A DNA stretch of 64,000 nucleotides from Pseudomonas baetica (GTDB lineage Bacteria > Pseudomonadota > Gammaproteobacteria > Pseudomonadales > Pseudomonadaceae), in NCBI RefSeq assembly GCF_019733355.1, contig NZ_JAIHLQ010000004.1, forward strand, positions 124,001 to 188,000. Reading direction: 5' to 3'. Below the pieces are notes generated by a model that saw only the letters and a list, made by a program, of their open reading frames with translations, did no database searches and was not told where the DNA came from. The translations under genes and the position numbers were made by a program. This document shows positions 35,975 to 44,880 of this stretch, piece by piece; the stretch's first letter is position 1, and the number at the start of each line of letters is the position of its first letter.

Positions 35975-36994
35975 TCAGCGATACAACACTTTCTCCGCCA
36001 ACTCATCGGCCACCCTCGCCGGTGAGCGTTTTTCCGCCTGGGCATGGGCAAACACTTCAGTCAGCCGCGAGCTGATTTTCGACAGATGCGCAGTGATCGT
36101 CGGCAACTCTTCGCCGCGATGCTTCAGTGAAACGTAGATCAGGCCGCCGGCATTGATCACGTAATCGGGGGCATACAGAATCCCGCGCCGCTCCAGTTGA
36201 TCCGCCACGTCCAGATGCGTCAGCTGATTATTCGCCGATCCCGCCACTGCCGAGCAACGCAGTTGCGTGACCGTGTGACTGTTGAGCACACCGCCCAGCC
36301 CACACGGCGCCAGAATGTCGCAAGGCGTGCAGAGCAGCGCATCGTTGGCGACTGGATGGGCGTTGAGTTGCTCCATCGCCAGTTGCACCTTGCCGTGGTC
36401 GATGTCGCTGACCAGCAGTTCGGCGCCCGCCGCGTGAAGCTGCTCGGCCAGTGCGTAACCGACATTGCCCAAGCCCTGAATCGCAACGCGCAGACCTTCG
36501 AGGTTATCGCAGCCCAATCGCGCCATGGCGGTGGCACGAATCCCGGCGAACACGCCCATTGCCGCGTGTGGCGCCGGGTCGCCGGCCGAGGTGGTGCTGG
36601 TGACGTGTTGGGTCTGCTGGGCGATGCAATCCATGTCCGCCACGCAAGTACCACTGTCGATGGCGGTGATGTAGCGACCGTCGAGTTGATCAATGCAGCG
36701 GCCGAAGGCTTCAAATAACGTCCCGCGATTTTCCACATGCACCGGGCGCACAATCACCGCCACACCACCGCCCTGCGGCAGCCCGGCCAGCGCAGCTTTG
36801 TAGCTCATGCCCTGAGCGAGACGAATGGCGTCTTCGACGGCTGATTCGTCATTGGGATAGGCAAGATAACGACATCCGCCAAGGGCCGGCCCGAGGCGAC
36901 TGTTATGGATGGCAATGACCGCCTTCAACCCGGAGACCGGGTCAACGCTAAGGTGCAGCGATTCCAGGCGAGTGCTTTGCATGAGCGCAAACAT
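35975..36994 (-). CDS. Leu/Phe/Val-dehydrogenase-like protein lacking the catalytic lysine
   Basis: 339 residues. The family is clear: LGPALGGCRYLAYPNDESAV, LAQGMSYKAALAG (substrate-binding Lys66), the Rossmann GLGNVGYALAEQL and ILYAPDYVINAGGL. These enzymes oxidatively deaminate branched-chain or aromatic amino acids with NAD. The catalytic Lys normally found in the GGGK motif is Val here (PQGGGVAVI, residue 78; codon GTG). A Lys-to-Val change needs two base changes, so a single sequencing error is unlikely. Activity may be lost or altered. It is monocistronic and lies between yebG and a divergent SirB1-like gene. Confidence 0.85.
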   Translation of the reverse strand: MFALMQSTRLESLHLSVDPVSGLKAVIAIHNSRLGPALGGCRYLAYPNDESAVEDAIRLAQGMSYKAALAGLPQGGGVAVIVRPVHVENRGTLFEAFGRCIDQLDGRYITAIDSGTCVADMDCIAQQTQHVTSTTSAGDPAPHAAMGVFAGIRATAMARLGCDNLEGLRVAIQGLGNVGYALAEQLHAAGAELLVSDIDHGKVQLAMEQLNAHPVANDALLCTPCDILAPCGLGGVLNSHTVTQLRCSAVAGSANNQLTHLDVADQLERRGILYAPDYVINAGGLIYVSLKHRGEELPTITAHLSKISSRLTEVFAHAQAEKRSPARVADELAEKVLYR

Positions 36995-37179
36995 CGTTGG
37001 GCTCCCGAATCACTTCTTGTAGAACGCCAGTATAGGCTTGCGCCCGAAAATTGCTGCAGCGCACCGGAATAAGCGCCCGTGCGGACAATGGGTTTGCGGC
37101 ATATATCCAGACTGGCGCAGCCAGGCACTGGACGAATGGCATGGACGGGGCTAAAACGGGGCATTACCCGGAGATTCTG

Positions 37180-37983
37180 ATGAGTGCGCGCCAACGTTTT
37201 TTCGAGTGTCTGCACCGTTCACCGCCTGCGCTGTTCGACGCCGCGCTGTGGATCGCGGCCGAGCACGATAAAACCGTCAATCCCGAGGCGCTTATGCAGG
37301 ACTTCAAGGAATTGCAGCAGCGGGTCAGCTATGGCTTGCCGATGTTGCCGGTCAGCGAACTGGCGCAGCCGCTATTACGGCGGATGACGGAGCTCGGCTT
37401 CGCTCAGGACGACTTCCTCCCGCTGCGCCCACAGGCCGCGTTATTGCACAAAGTGCTGCAAACCCGTCGCGGCCAGCCTTTGGTGTTGGCGTTGATTGCG
37501 CTGGAACTGGCGCGCGCGCTGGAAATTCCACTGGTCGGGGTTAACTTCCCCGGGCACTTCCTGCTCCGGGTACCCGGTGCCGATCACTTGCTTGACCCCT
37601 GCGGTGGTCGACGCCTGTACCCCAACGACTGTCGAGAACTGTTGCAGCGCCAATACGGCCCGAACATGAAGCTCAACGCCGACCATCTGCTGACTGCCAC
37701 GCCGGTGCAGATGCTTCAACGCCTGTCGCGCAACCTGCGCCAGTTGTACCTGTCCCACGATGACTTTATCGCGGCCCTGATCGACGCCGAACGCGTGCTT
37801 GAGCTGGGCGACGCCAACGCCGCCGATTACCTGGCGCGCGCCAGTCTTTATCAGCGGCTCGACTGCCCAAATGCCGAACGCTTCGATCTGGAGCATGCGC
37901 TACTGCTCAGTGATGACCCGATTCAGCGCTTGCGCCTGACGGAACGGCTTGGGCATCTCCCACCCAATTCCGTCGTCCACTGA
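37180..37983 (+). CDS. SirB1-like transglutaminase-fold protein
   Basis: 267 residues from ATG 37180 (MSARQRFFECLHRSPPALFD), with CGGAG 7 bases upstream. The central domain (VLQTRRGQPLVLALIALELA, IPLVGVNFPGHFLLRV) is the SirB1/transglutaminase-like fold. A TPR-like C-terminal part follows (LDCPNAERFDLEHALLLSDD). The usual catalytic Cys is not evident, so it is likely non-enzymatic. The function of SirB1 proteins is unclear. A REP pair follows. Confidence 0.82.
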   Translation: MSARQRFFECLHRSPPALFDAALWIAAEHDKTVNPEALMQDFKELQQRVSYGLPMLPVSELAQPLLRRMTELGFAQDDFLPLRPQAALLHKVLQTRRGQPLVLALIALELARALEIPLVGVNFPGHFLLRVPGADHLLDPCGGRRLYPNDCRELLQRQYGPNMKLNADHLLTATPVQMLQRLSRNLRQLYLSHDDFIAALIDAERVLELGDANAADYLARASLYQRLDCPNAERFDLEHALLLSDDPIQRLRLTERLGHLPPNSVVH

Positions 37984-37988
37984 TCCCT

Positions 37989-38077
37989 TGTGGGAGCGGG
38001 ATTGCTCGCGGATGCGGTGTATCAGTCAAAATCTCTGTGTCTGACACGGTGCTTTCGCGAGCAAGCCCGCTCCCACA
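37989..38077. repeat. REP inverted pair
   Basis: Copies 37989-38010 and 38054-38077 face each other between the convergent SirB1-like and maiA genes. Confidence 0.9.
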
Positions 38078-38082
38078 GGAAT

Positions 38083-38718
38083 TTACGGTGTATCTGGCTG
38101 GTTGGCGGGATGCGCCTTGATGAACGCCGGATGTTCAGCGGCCAATGCCGCCACGCGGCGAATCCGCGGATAAGCCTGCAGCGAAACATTGAACCGCTGC
38201 GCGGCATACAACTGCGGGATCAGGTAGACGTCCGCCACGCATGGCCACTCACCGAAACAGAAACCGCTGTCACCGATCAACTGTTCCACCGTCGCCAGCC
38301 CCTGCCCGATCCAGTGACTGATCCACTCCACCACTTGCGGCTCATCGTGCCCCAACTGACGTAGACGATTAAGCACGCTGACGTTGTGCAGCGGATGCAC
38401 ATCGCAGCCGATCACCGCCGCCACGCCGCGCACATGCGCACGGGTAGCAAGGTCTTCGGGCAAAAGAGGCCACTGTGGATAACGCTCTTCCAGATACTCG
38501 ATGATCGCCGGCGACTGAATCAGCAGTTCGCCTTCGTCAGTACGCAACGCCGGCACCCGCCCCTGCGGATTGATCGCCAGATACGCCGCTTGCCGATGCT
38601 CGCCACCGGGCGGTGCAATCAGGTTGACCGGCAGTGCCTGATAGTCGAGCCCCTTGAGCGCCAGCGCGATCCGCACCCGATACGACGAGGTCGAACGGTA
38701 ATAGGTATAGAGATCCAT
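38083..38718 (-). CDS. maiA: Maleylacetoacetate isomerase
   Basis: 211 residues. A zeta-class glutathione transferase: N-terminal thioredoxin fold with the active-site SSYRVR (residues 10-15) and the glutathione-binding LIQSPAIIEYLEERYP. It isomerises maleylacetoacetate to fumarylacetoacetate with glutathione. It is the last gene of the hmgA-fahA-maiA operon, 12 bases from fahA. Confidence 0.93.
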   Translation of the reverse strand: MDLYTYYRSTSSYRVRIALALKGLDYQALPVNLIAPPGGEHRQAAYLAINPQGRVPALRTDEGELLIQSPAIIEYLEERYPQWPLLPEDLATRAHVRGVAAVIGCDVHPLHNVSVLNRLRQLGHDEPQVVEWISHWIGQGLATVEQLIGDSGFCFGEWPCVADVYLIPQLYAAQRFNVSLQAYPRIRRVAALAAEHPAFIKAHPANQPDTP

Positions 38719-38730
38719 GAGCCGCTCCTG

Positions 38731-40035
38731 TCAGCGCGCCGGCAGCACTTTACCGCGGCATTCGCCGAAGCCGATGGAAGCAAAACCGTCACGGACGCAG
38801 CGCGCACGCAGGATGATTTCGTCGCCGTCCTCAAGAAATTTGCGCACTTCACCGGACGCCAGTTCTATCGGCTTTTTGCCGCCCTCGGTGATTTCCAGCA
38901 GGCTGCCGAACTGACCGTTTTCAGGACCGGACAAAGTGCCAGAGCCGAACAGGTCACCGGCCTGCAACTGGCAACCGTTGACGCTGTGGTGCGCAACCAT
39001 TTGCGCGACGGTCCAGTACATGTAGCGGGTGTTGCTCAGTGTCAGGCGATGGGCCGGCAGGTTTTGCTCGCGCATGGCTTCGGTAAGCAGCAACACTTGC
39101 AGCTCGATGTCGAAGGCGCCAGCGTCCTGATCGCGTTTGTCGAGCAGGTAAGGCAGCGGCTGCGGATCACCTTGCGGGCGCGCAGGTTGCGCGGTGCGGA
39201 ACGGCGCCAGCGCTTCGGCGGTCACCACCCACGGCGAGACGCTGGTGATGAAGCTCTTGGACAGGAACGGGCCCAGCGGCTGATATTCCCACGCCTGAAT
39301 GTCGCGAGCCGACCAGTCGTTGAGCAGGCAGAAACCGGCGATGTGCTCAGCCGCATCACCGATGGCAATCGAATCGCCCATCTCATTGCCCTGACCGATC
39401 CAGATCCCCAGTTCCAGTTCATAGTCCAAGCGAGCGCACGGGCCAAAAGTCGGTTCGGTTTGACCGGCGGGCAGCGTCTGGCCTTTGGGGCGGCGCACGT
39501 CGGTGCCGGAGGCGCGCACCGTCGAGGCGCGACCGTGGTAGCCGATCGGTACGTGCTTGTAGTTGGGCAGCAGAGGGTTGTCGGGGCGGAACAGTTTGCC
39601 GACGTTCTGCGCGTGTTCGATGCCGACGTAGAAGTCGGTGTAGTCGCTGATGCGCGCCGGCAGATGCATCTGGCAGTCCACGGCCAAAGGCAGTAGTTTT
39701 GCCCCTTGGGCTTCGATATTGCCGCGCTCGGTGCTGCCTTCTTCAAACAATTCAAGCAGACGCTGGCGCAGCGCCGCGCGAGCCGGGCGACCGAGTTCGA
39801 AGAACGCATTGAGCAAACCGCCCTTCATGGCTTCGACGGCACTTCGCGCTGCACCGTCGAACAGACCGGCCTCAAGCGCCACTTGCAGATCGAAGACGTG
39901 ATCGCCGATCGCGACGCCAGCGCGCGGCACCAAACCGTTGACACTGAACACGCCGAGCGGCAGGTTCTGCAGCGGAAAATCGGCGTGGCCGTTGGCCGAA
40001 GCAACCCAACTGCGGGTGATGGAATTCTGAGTCAT
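38731..40035 (-). CDS. fahA: Fumarylacetoacetase
   Basis: 434 residues. The N-terminal SH3-like part is followed by the catalytic metal-binding domain (YTDFYVGIEHAQNVGKLFRP, LDYELELGIWIGQGNEMGDS, NDWSARDIQAWEYQPLGPFL, GDLFGSGTLSGPENGQFGS). It splits fumarylacetoacetate into fumarate and acetoacetate, the last step of tyrosine breakdown. It starts 3 bases after the hmgA stop. Confidence 0.95.
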   Translation of the reverse strand: MTQNSITRSWVASANGHADFPLQNLPLGVFSVNGLVPRAGVAIGDHVFDLQVALEAGLFDGAARSAVEAMKGGLLNAFFELGRPARAALRQRLLELFEEGSTERGNIEAQGAKLLPLAVDCQMHLPARISDYTDFYVGIEHAQNVGKLFRPDNPLLPNYKHVPIGYHGRASTVRASGTDVRRPKGQTLPAGQTEPTFGPCARLDYELELGIWIGQGNEMGDSIAIGDAAEHIAGFCLLNDWSARDIQAWEYQPLGPFLSKSFITSVSPWVVTAEALAPFRTAQPARPQGDPQPLPYLLDKRDQDAGAFDIELQVLLLTEAMREQNLPAHRLTLSNTRYMYWTVAQMVAHHSVNGCQLQAGDLFGSGTLSGPENGQFGSLLEITEGGKKPIELASGEVRKFLEDGDEIILRARCVRDGFASIGFGECRGKVLPAR

Positions 40036-40038
40036 GGG

Positions 40039-41343
40039 TTATCTCCGGGTCGGGTCGAACGTGGCGGGCAGTGTGGCCCAGCAGGCGTCGTAATTGGGTT
40101 GCAGTTGTGGGCAGTCGAGGGCGAAGCGGCTTGGGCGCAGCACCTGACTGGTCTCGAACATGAAGGCCATGGTGTTATCGATTTTCGCCGGTTTGAGTTC
40201 GGCGTTGATGGCCTTGGTGCAGGTCTCACCGTCCGGGCCGTGGGCGCTCATGCAACTGTGCAGCGAGGCGCCGCCAGGCACGAAGCCTTCAGCCTTGGCG
40301 TCGTATTCGCCCTGGATCAGGCCCATGAATTCATTCATCAGGTTGCGGTGGAACCACGGCGGACGGAAGGTGTTCTCGGCCACCATCCAGCGAGGCGGGA
40401 AGATCACGAAGTCGAGGTTGGCCAGACCGTGCACGCTGGTCGGCGAGGTCAGTACGGTGAAGATCGACGGATCGGGATGATCGAAACTGACCGTGCCGAT
40501 GGTGTTGAAGCGGCGCAGATCGTATTTGTACGGCACGTTGTTACCGTGCCAGGCGACCACGTTCAGTGGCGAATGATTGAGTTCGGTGGCCCACAACTGC
40601 CCAAGAAATTTCTGCACCAGCGTGGTCGGTTGTTGCAGATTTTCGTAAGCAGCGACCGGGGTCAGGAAATCCCGTGGGTTGGCCAAGCCATTGCTACCGA
40701 TTGGCCCCAGATCCGGCAGGCGCAGCGGCGCGCCGTGGTTCTCGGCGATGTAGCCGCGTGCTTGCGGGTCAAGCAGTTCGACGCGGAATTTCAGACCGCG
40801 TGGCAGCACGGCGATTTCCAGCGGCGCCACTTCCAGCACACCCAGTTCGGTTGCTATGCGCAGGCGACCGAGTTGCGGCACCAGCAGCAGTTCGCCGTCG
40901 GCGTTGAAGAACACACGCTCCATTGAGCGGTTGGCGGCGTAGTTGTAGATGCTGATGCCAGCGGGTTTATCGGCGCCGGCGTTGGCGGCCATGCTCACCA
41001 GACCGTCGATGAAATCGGTCGGTTCGCTCGGGATATCCAACGGGTTCCAGCGCAGACGATTGGGGGTCACCTCGCCTAACGGCCCACCAGCCAGTTGCCG
41101 TTCAAGTTTGACGAACGCCGGGTGATTGGCCGATGGCTGAATGCGGTACATCCAGGTACGCCGGGCTTCACTGCGGGTCATGGTGAACGCAGTACCGGAA
41201 AACAATTCGGTGTAGAGGCCGTAGGGGGCTTTTTGCGGGGAGTTCTGGCCGACGGGCAGCGCGCCGGGCAACGCTTGAGTGCTGAATTCGTTGCCGAAAC
41301 CGGACTGATAAGCCAGCGTCGACGCGGTTGAATCGAGGTTCAT
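40039..41343 (-). CDS. hmgA: Homogentisate 1,2-dioxygenase
   Basis: 434 residues from ATG 41343 ([20 protein letters not shown]). The family signatures include the iron-ligand region ([20 protein letters not shown], then [13 protein letters not shown] and the [13 protein letters not shown] loop). It opens the homogentisate ring to maleylacetoacetate using non-haem iron and oxygen. It is the first gene of the operon and divergent from the IclR-type gene, with a palindromic operator between. Confidence 0.95.
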   Translation of the reverse strand: MNLDSTASTLAYQSGFGNEFSTQALPGALPVGQNSPQKAPYGLYTELFSGTAFTMTRSEARRTWMYRIQPSANHPAFVKLERQLAGGPLGEVTPNRLRWNPLDIPSEPTDFIDGLVSMAANAGADKPAGISIYNYAANRSMERVFFNADGELLLVPQLGRLRIATELGVLEVAPLEIAVLPRGLKFRVELLDPQARGYIAENHGAPLRLPDLGPIGSNGLANPRDFLTPVAAYENLQQPTTLVQKFLGQLWATELNHSPLNVVAWHGNNVPYKYDLRRFNTIGTVSFDHPDPSIFTVLTSPTSVHGLANLDFVIFPPRWMVAENTFRPPWFHRNLMNEFMGLIQGEYDAKAEGFVPGGASLHSCMSAHGPDGETCTKAINAELKPAKIDNTMAFMFETSQVLRPSRFALDCPQLQPNYDACWATLPATFDPTRR

Positions 41344-41419
41344 GGAGCCTCCTGAACAGGGAGTCGGCATGGCCCATCGCTCTGGCTCAGAGGTTTCGGC
41401 ACGCCGGGGTTGTTATTAT

Positions 41420-41445
41420 CGTAATTCGATTACGCATAACGTAAT
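41420..41445. promoter_or_regulatory. Putative HmgR operator
   Basis: CGTAATTCGATTACG (41420-41434) is a perfect 6-3-6 palindrome. A third half-site CGTAAT follows at 41440-41445. It lies in the 163-base hmgA-hmgR gap. HmgR of P. putida is known to bind a palindrome in the same gap; the exact match was not checked. Confidence 0.75.
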
Positions 41446-41506
41446 TTGCTCGCTATCCAGCGTCAAGCTATAAAGACGCCCATTCGTTCCGGAACCCGGC
41501 AGCATC

Positions 41507-42304
41507 ATGGAAAAAACCAGCGACAGTCACGGCAAACAGAAAGTCCGCTCCGCCGAAGTCGGCACCGACATCCTCAAGGCCCTGGCCGAGTTGTCGCCCG
41601 CCACTTCCTTGTCGCGCCTGGCCGAGCACGTACAAATGCCCGCAAGCAAGGTGCACCGCTACCTGCAAGCGTTGATCGCCTCGGGATTTGCCGAACAGAA
41701 CCCCGCCACCAACCATTACGGCCTCGGCCGCGAAGCGCTGCGCGTGGGTCTGGCCGCACTCAACAGTATGGATGTGCTGAAAGTCGCGGCCCTGCCATTG
41801 GCCGAATTGCGCGACGAACTCAACGAAACCTGTTTCCTCGCGGTGTGGGGTAATCAGGGGGCCACCGTGGTGCACATCGAGCCGGCGGTGCGTGCGGTGA
41901 CGGTGGTGACGCAATTGGGTTCAGTGCTGCCGCTGCTCAGCTCTTCAACGGGGTTGGTGTTCAGTGCCTATCTGCCCCACCGGGAAACCGATGAGTTGCG
42001 TGATCAGGAAGTGGCCGCTGTGGATCATCCACTGAAGGACGAAAAAACATACGCAACACTGTGCGAGCAGATCCGCGAACGTGGTCTGCATCATGTGCAT
42101 GGCTTGCTGATGCCGGGGGTGGATGCGTTGTCCGCTCCGGTATTCAACGCTGTCGGACAGATCGCCGCCGTGATGACCATCGTCGGCCCGACCTCACTGT
42201 TTCACGCCGACGAAAACGGCCCGGCGGCGCAGCGGTTGTTGGCTGCGACGCGGGCCGTGAGTTGGCGGATGGGGTTCGACGCAGAGGCGCCGGCAATTCG
42301 CTAA
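41507..42304 (+). CDS. hmgR: IclR-family repressor of the homogentisate operon
   Basis: 265 residues. N-terminal winged helix (ILKALAELSPATSLSRLAEH, MPASKVHRYLQALIASGFAE) and C-terminal IclR effector domain (about 90-255). Divergent position next to hmgA matches HmgR in P. putida, where homogentisate is the inducer. The symbol rests on that position. Confidence 0.87.
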   Translation: MEKTSDSHGKQKVRSAEVGTDILKALAELSPATSLSRLAEHVQMPASKVHRYLQALIASGFAEQNPATNHYGLGREALRVGLAALNSMDVLKVAALPLAELRDELNETCFLAVWGNQGATVVHIEPAVRAVTVVTQLGSVLPLLSSSTGLVFSAYLPHRETDELRDQEVAAVDHPLKDEKTYATLCEQIRERGLHHVHGLLMPGVDALSAPVFNAVGQIAAVMTIVGPTSLFHADENGPAAQRLLAATRAVSWRMGFDAEAPAIR

Positions 42305-42311
42305 CAGGGTG

Positions 42312-44705
42312 TTACAGCAATACGGTTTTGCTGTCCCCCGCTGGCTCCTCCTGGAGAATTTCTTCAATTATCGCCAGAAGACGTTCATGGCCGAGGGTCT
42401 GGCCGGTCGCCGATCCAATCAGGCCGACGATTGCCTTGCCGTCACCCATGAGTTGAATCAGCGTCTTCTGCGCCTTGGTTGCTTCCTTGCCTCCAGGAAT
42501 CAAAGACGCCAGGTCCAGTAGAGCCTCCTTGAAACTGTTGAAGGCCGTCTCTCGATCGCCATATCGGTAGGACTCGGCGCCTTCCAGTACGTTTTTGGTG
42601 ATTTGCACCACGGAGAGTGCGAATCCAACGGGCGGGATTACCAAACTGACGACACTCGCAGCCAACGCCACCGAGTCATAGGCCAATTTGCCAATGATTT
42701 CGTTCAGACTGGTGGTTTGCGCGTTAATATCAGCAATGATCCGTTCGATACGTTCGTTATAACTCGCGCGCAACGACAGCACGCGGCTGTTGAGCTCAAG
42801 CACGGGAAGTTTTTCAGAAACATTGTTGAATTCAATGTTATTGATGAACGTCCCCATGATCCGTTGATCGACGTACTTGACCCGGTCGTAGAAGTACTGA
42901 CCCAGCCCGTGTTCCTTGATCGCCTCGAAAAACCCGCTCAACGGTCGCAAGTAGACGCCGTCCGGCGCGTCAGGCGTATAAAGAATTTCACTGACTTTGC
43001 CGCCCTGTACCAGCCTGAAAACATACACACCCTCAACCAGACACCGTTTTACATGAAACTTGAAGACTGCACTGAACTGCACGGTCGAAGGCACTTCTCC
43101 GAAAGGCGGAAAAGAAGCAGGCGTCCCTTTATCGAAGTTCAGGATCAACGTGCGCAATTGCTCAGCCAACGTGAGGGTGATAGCACCGGCATAAAAACTC
43201 GACAACACCGAACGTTGCATTTCAGCCTGTCGGGACTTGAAGTGAACTTCTTTCTTTAATTCATAATCGGGGTGCTGTTTGTTTAAATAATCGGCACGCA
43301 GCATGGCGATGTACTTCTCTCCCGGGCGCAACGTTCTCGACCAACTGGCCAGTTGACGTATGTCCAGGTCGGGCAGTGCTGGATGCTTCGCGCCTACACG
43401 AAAGCGCGGATAAATCCCAATCACTTCGCCGCCACGATCATGGGCATAAAACTGCGTTTCCTTGATGATCAACTGGGTGAGCGTAATCGTCTCGTTTTCA
43501 CTCAGATCAAGGAAGATCTCGTCCGGGTTTACCTGCACCGTTTTTCCGATGGTCTTTAAAAGATCTTCGATACGTTGCTTGATCAGGTCGTAACAGAAGC
43601 GCTCATAGGTCAGGATGCCCGCTTCGCGAGTGCCGATGGTGTAGAGCGCTTTCAACTCCGTATTCAAGCGGGCAAACGACTGGCGCATTTCATCAGGGGC
43701 GCTTCGATAGGCGGCAGGATGCGCGAGCGTTTCCTGTGCCAGGTCCCAGGCGATCTGATGGAAGATTGCCTCGACAAGAATGCCTTCCGGTGCGTCCGGC
43801 CATTCGGAAAACGTTACCCCTTTCCAGGCACTCGGAAGCTGCCGCAGCGTGGCCATGTATTTGGCCAGTGACGCCCTTTCCGCAGGTTGGGTTTGCGCCG
43901 CCAGATAGCTCTGCCCTTCGGCTGTTCTCACCCAGCCAGCCACATGAAATTCAAGTTCACGACTGTTGGGAAATTGATACCAGTCGCGCTCTTCCGGCGA
44001 GCCTGGGGCGTACAAGACGCAGTTGCCGTGGGGATTGGCCTTTTGCTGGAAAACCATCAGATCGCGGAAACCGAACCGGAAGCCATTCATCACGAAGGCC
44101 GATGCCGAAATACTCCGGTCTCCTTGCATAAAACGTTCGACCATCGCCATGTTTGGCTGATTGAGATGCCCCTGCACGGCAGCGCAAAAAGTGCTGTAGG
44201 CGATGCGCGCCCCCAAGACCTCCAGAAGCGCCATCTGCACGTCGTAATCGTTAAAGGCTTTACGGCGCGTGTCCCAGAAATCCGAGCGGATGTTGACAGA
44301 CGCCAGCCAGTTTTCTACGCGCACAGGTGTCAAGCCGGAAGGAACCGGCCCTTCAAAAGCCATCTCGAAGCGTTGATTGCGATCATGTACGCCGAACAGC
44401 GCCAGTTCCACAAACGTGCGCTTGTCTTCCTGAACCAGGGTGCGCGCTCCGACCTTGATGGCATAGCGACAGGTGACCTTGATAGTTTCAGGATCAACCG
44501 AAACACCCAATGCACTGTTGATCCACTCTTTACTTCGTACAGCAGCATAGGCTTTCAGCGATGCTGCCTTATCCAGAAACTGATCACGCCGGGTTTCCTC
44601 AGCGCGCACTTGCTGTAGCAAATGGTCATGACGCTGCTTATTTTGTTCACTGGCACCTGACAGCCATGCGGGTCGAACTTCTGAAAAGCCATTGATAACG
44701 CTCAT
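42312..44705 (-). CDS. Large protein resembling the Pseudomonas dermonecrotic-toxin-domain (DUF6543) family
   Basis: 797 residues from ATG 44705, preceded by AAGGAG with 6-base spacing. The N-terminus (RPAWLSGASEQNKQRHDHLL) and the repeated blocks around EFHVAGWVRTAEGQSYLAAQ look like the secreted or cell-associated family I know as dermonecrotic-toxin-domain (DUF6543) proteins of plant-associated Pseudomonas. Near residue 695-720 is a hydrophobic segment (VALAASVVSLVIPPVGFALS) that could insert in a membrane. No signal peptide is visible. GC content is lower than in the neighbouring genes, suggesting transfer. It lies downstream of, and in the same direction as, a LuxR-type activator (175-base gap). 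Toxicity is inferred only from family resemblance. Confidence 0.6.
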   Translation of the reverse strand: MSVINGFSEVRPAWLSGASEQNKQRHDHLLQQVRAEETRRDQFLDKAASLKAYAAVRSKEWINSALGVSVDPETIKVTCRYAIKVGARTLVQEDKRTFVELALFGVHDRNQRFEMAFEGPVPSGLTPVRVENWLASVNIRSDFWDTRRKAFNDYDVQMALLEVLGARIAYSTFCAAVQGHLNQPNMAMVERFMQGDRSISASAFVMNGFRFGFRDLMVFQQKANPHGNCVLYAPGSPEERDWYQFPNSRELEFHVAGWVRTAEGQSYLAAQTQPAERASLAKYMATLRQLPSAWKGVTFSEWPDAPEGILVEAIFHQIAWDLAQETLAHPAAYRSAPDEMRQSFARLNTELKALYTIGTREAGILTYERFCYDLIKQRIEDLLKTIGKTVQVNPDEIFLDLSENETITLTQLIIKETQFYAHDRGGEVIGIYPRFRVGAKHPALPDLDIRQLASWSRTLRPGEKYIAMLRADYLNKQHPDYELKKEVHFKSRQAEMQRSVLSSFYAGAITLTLAEQLRTLILNFDKGTPASFPPFGEVPSTVQFSAVFKFHVKRCLVEGVYVFRLVQGGKVSEILYTPDAPDGVYLRPLSGFFEAIKEHGLGQYFYDRVKYVDQRIMGTFINNIEFNNVSEKLPVLELNSRVLSLRASYNERIERIIADINAQTTSLNEIIGKLAYDSVALAASVVSLVIPPVGFALSVVQITKNVLEGAESYRYGDRETAFNSFKEALLDLASLIPGGKEATKAQKTLIQLMGDGKAIVGLIGSATGQTLGHERLLAIIEEILQEEPAGDSKTVLL

Positions 44706-44880
44706 ACCTAACTCCTTGGTCAACGATCAAGAAATGACACTGCGCCACTTCGATTGCGAGCAAGTTATCGAATATAAACAGCGAAAAAAATCCAACAGCC
44801 GTTACTGCAAGTTTTCAAACGTCATAAAACATCTCAGACAAACGCCAAAATAAATAATCCTCCACGTGGCTGTCACAAAT

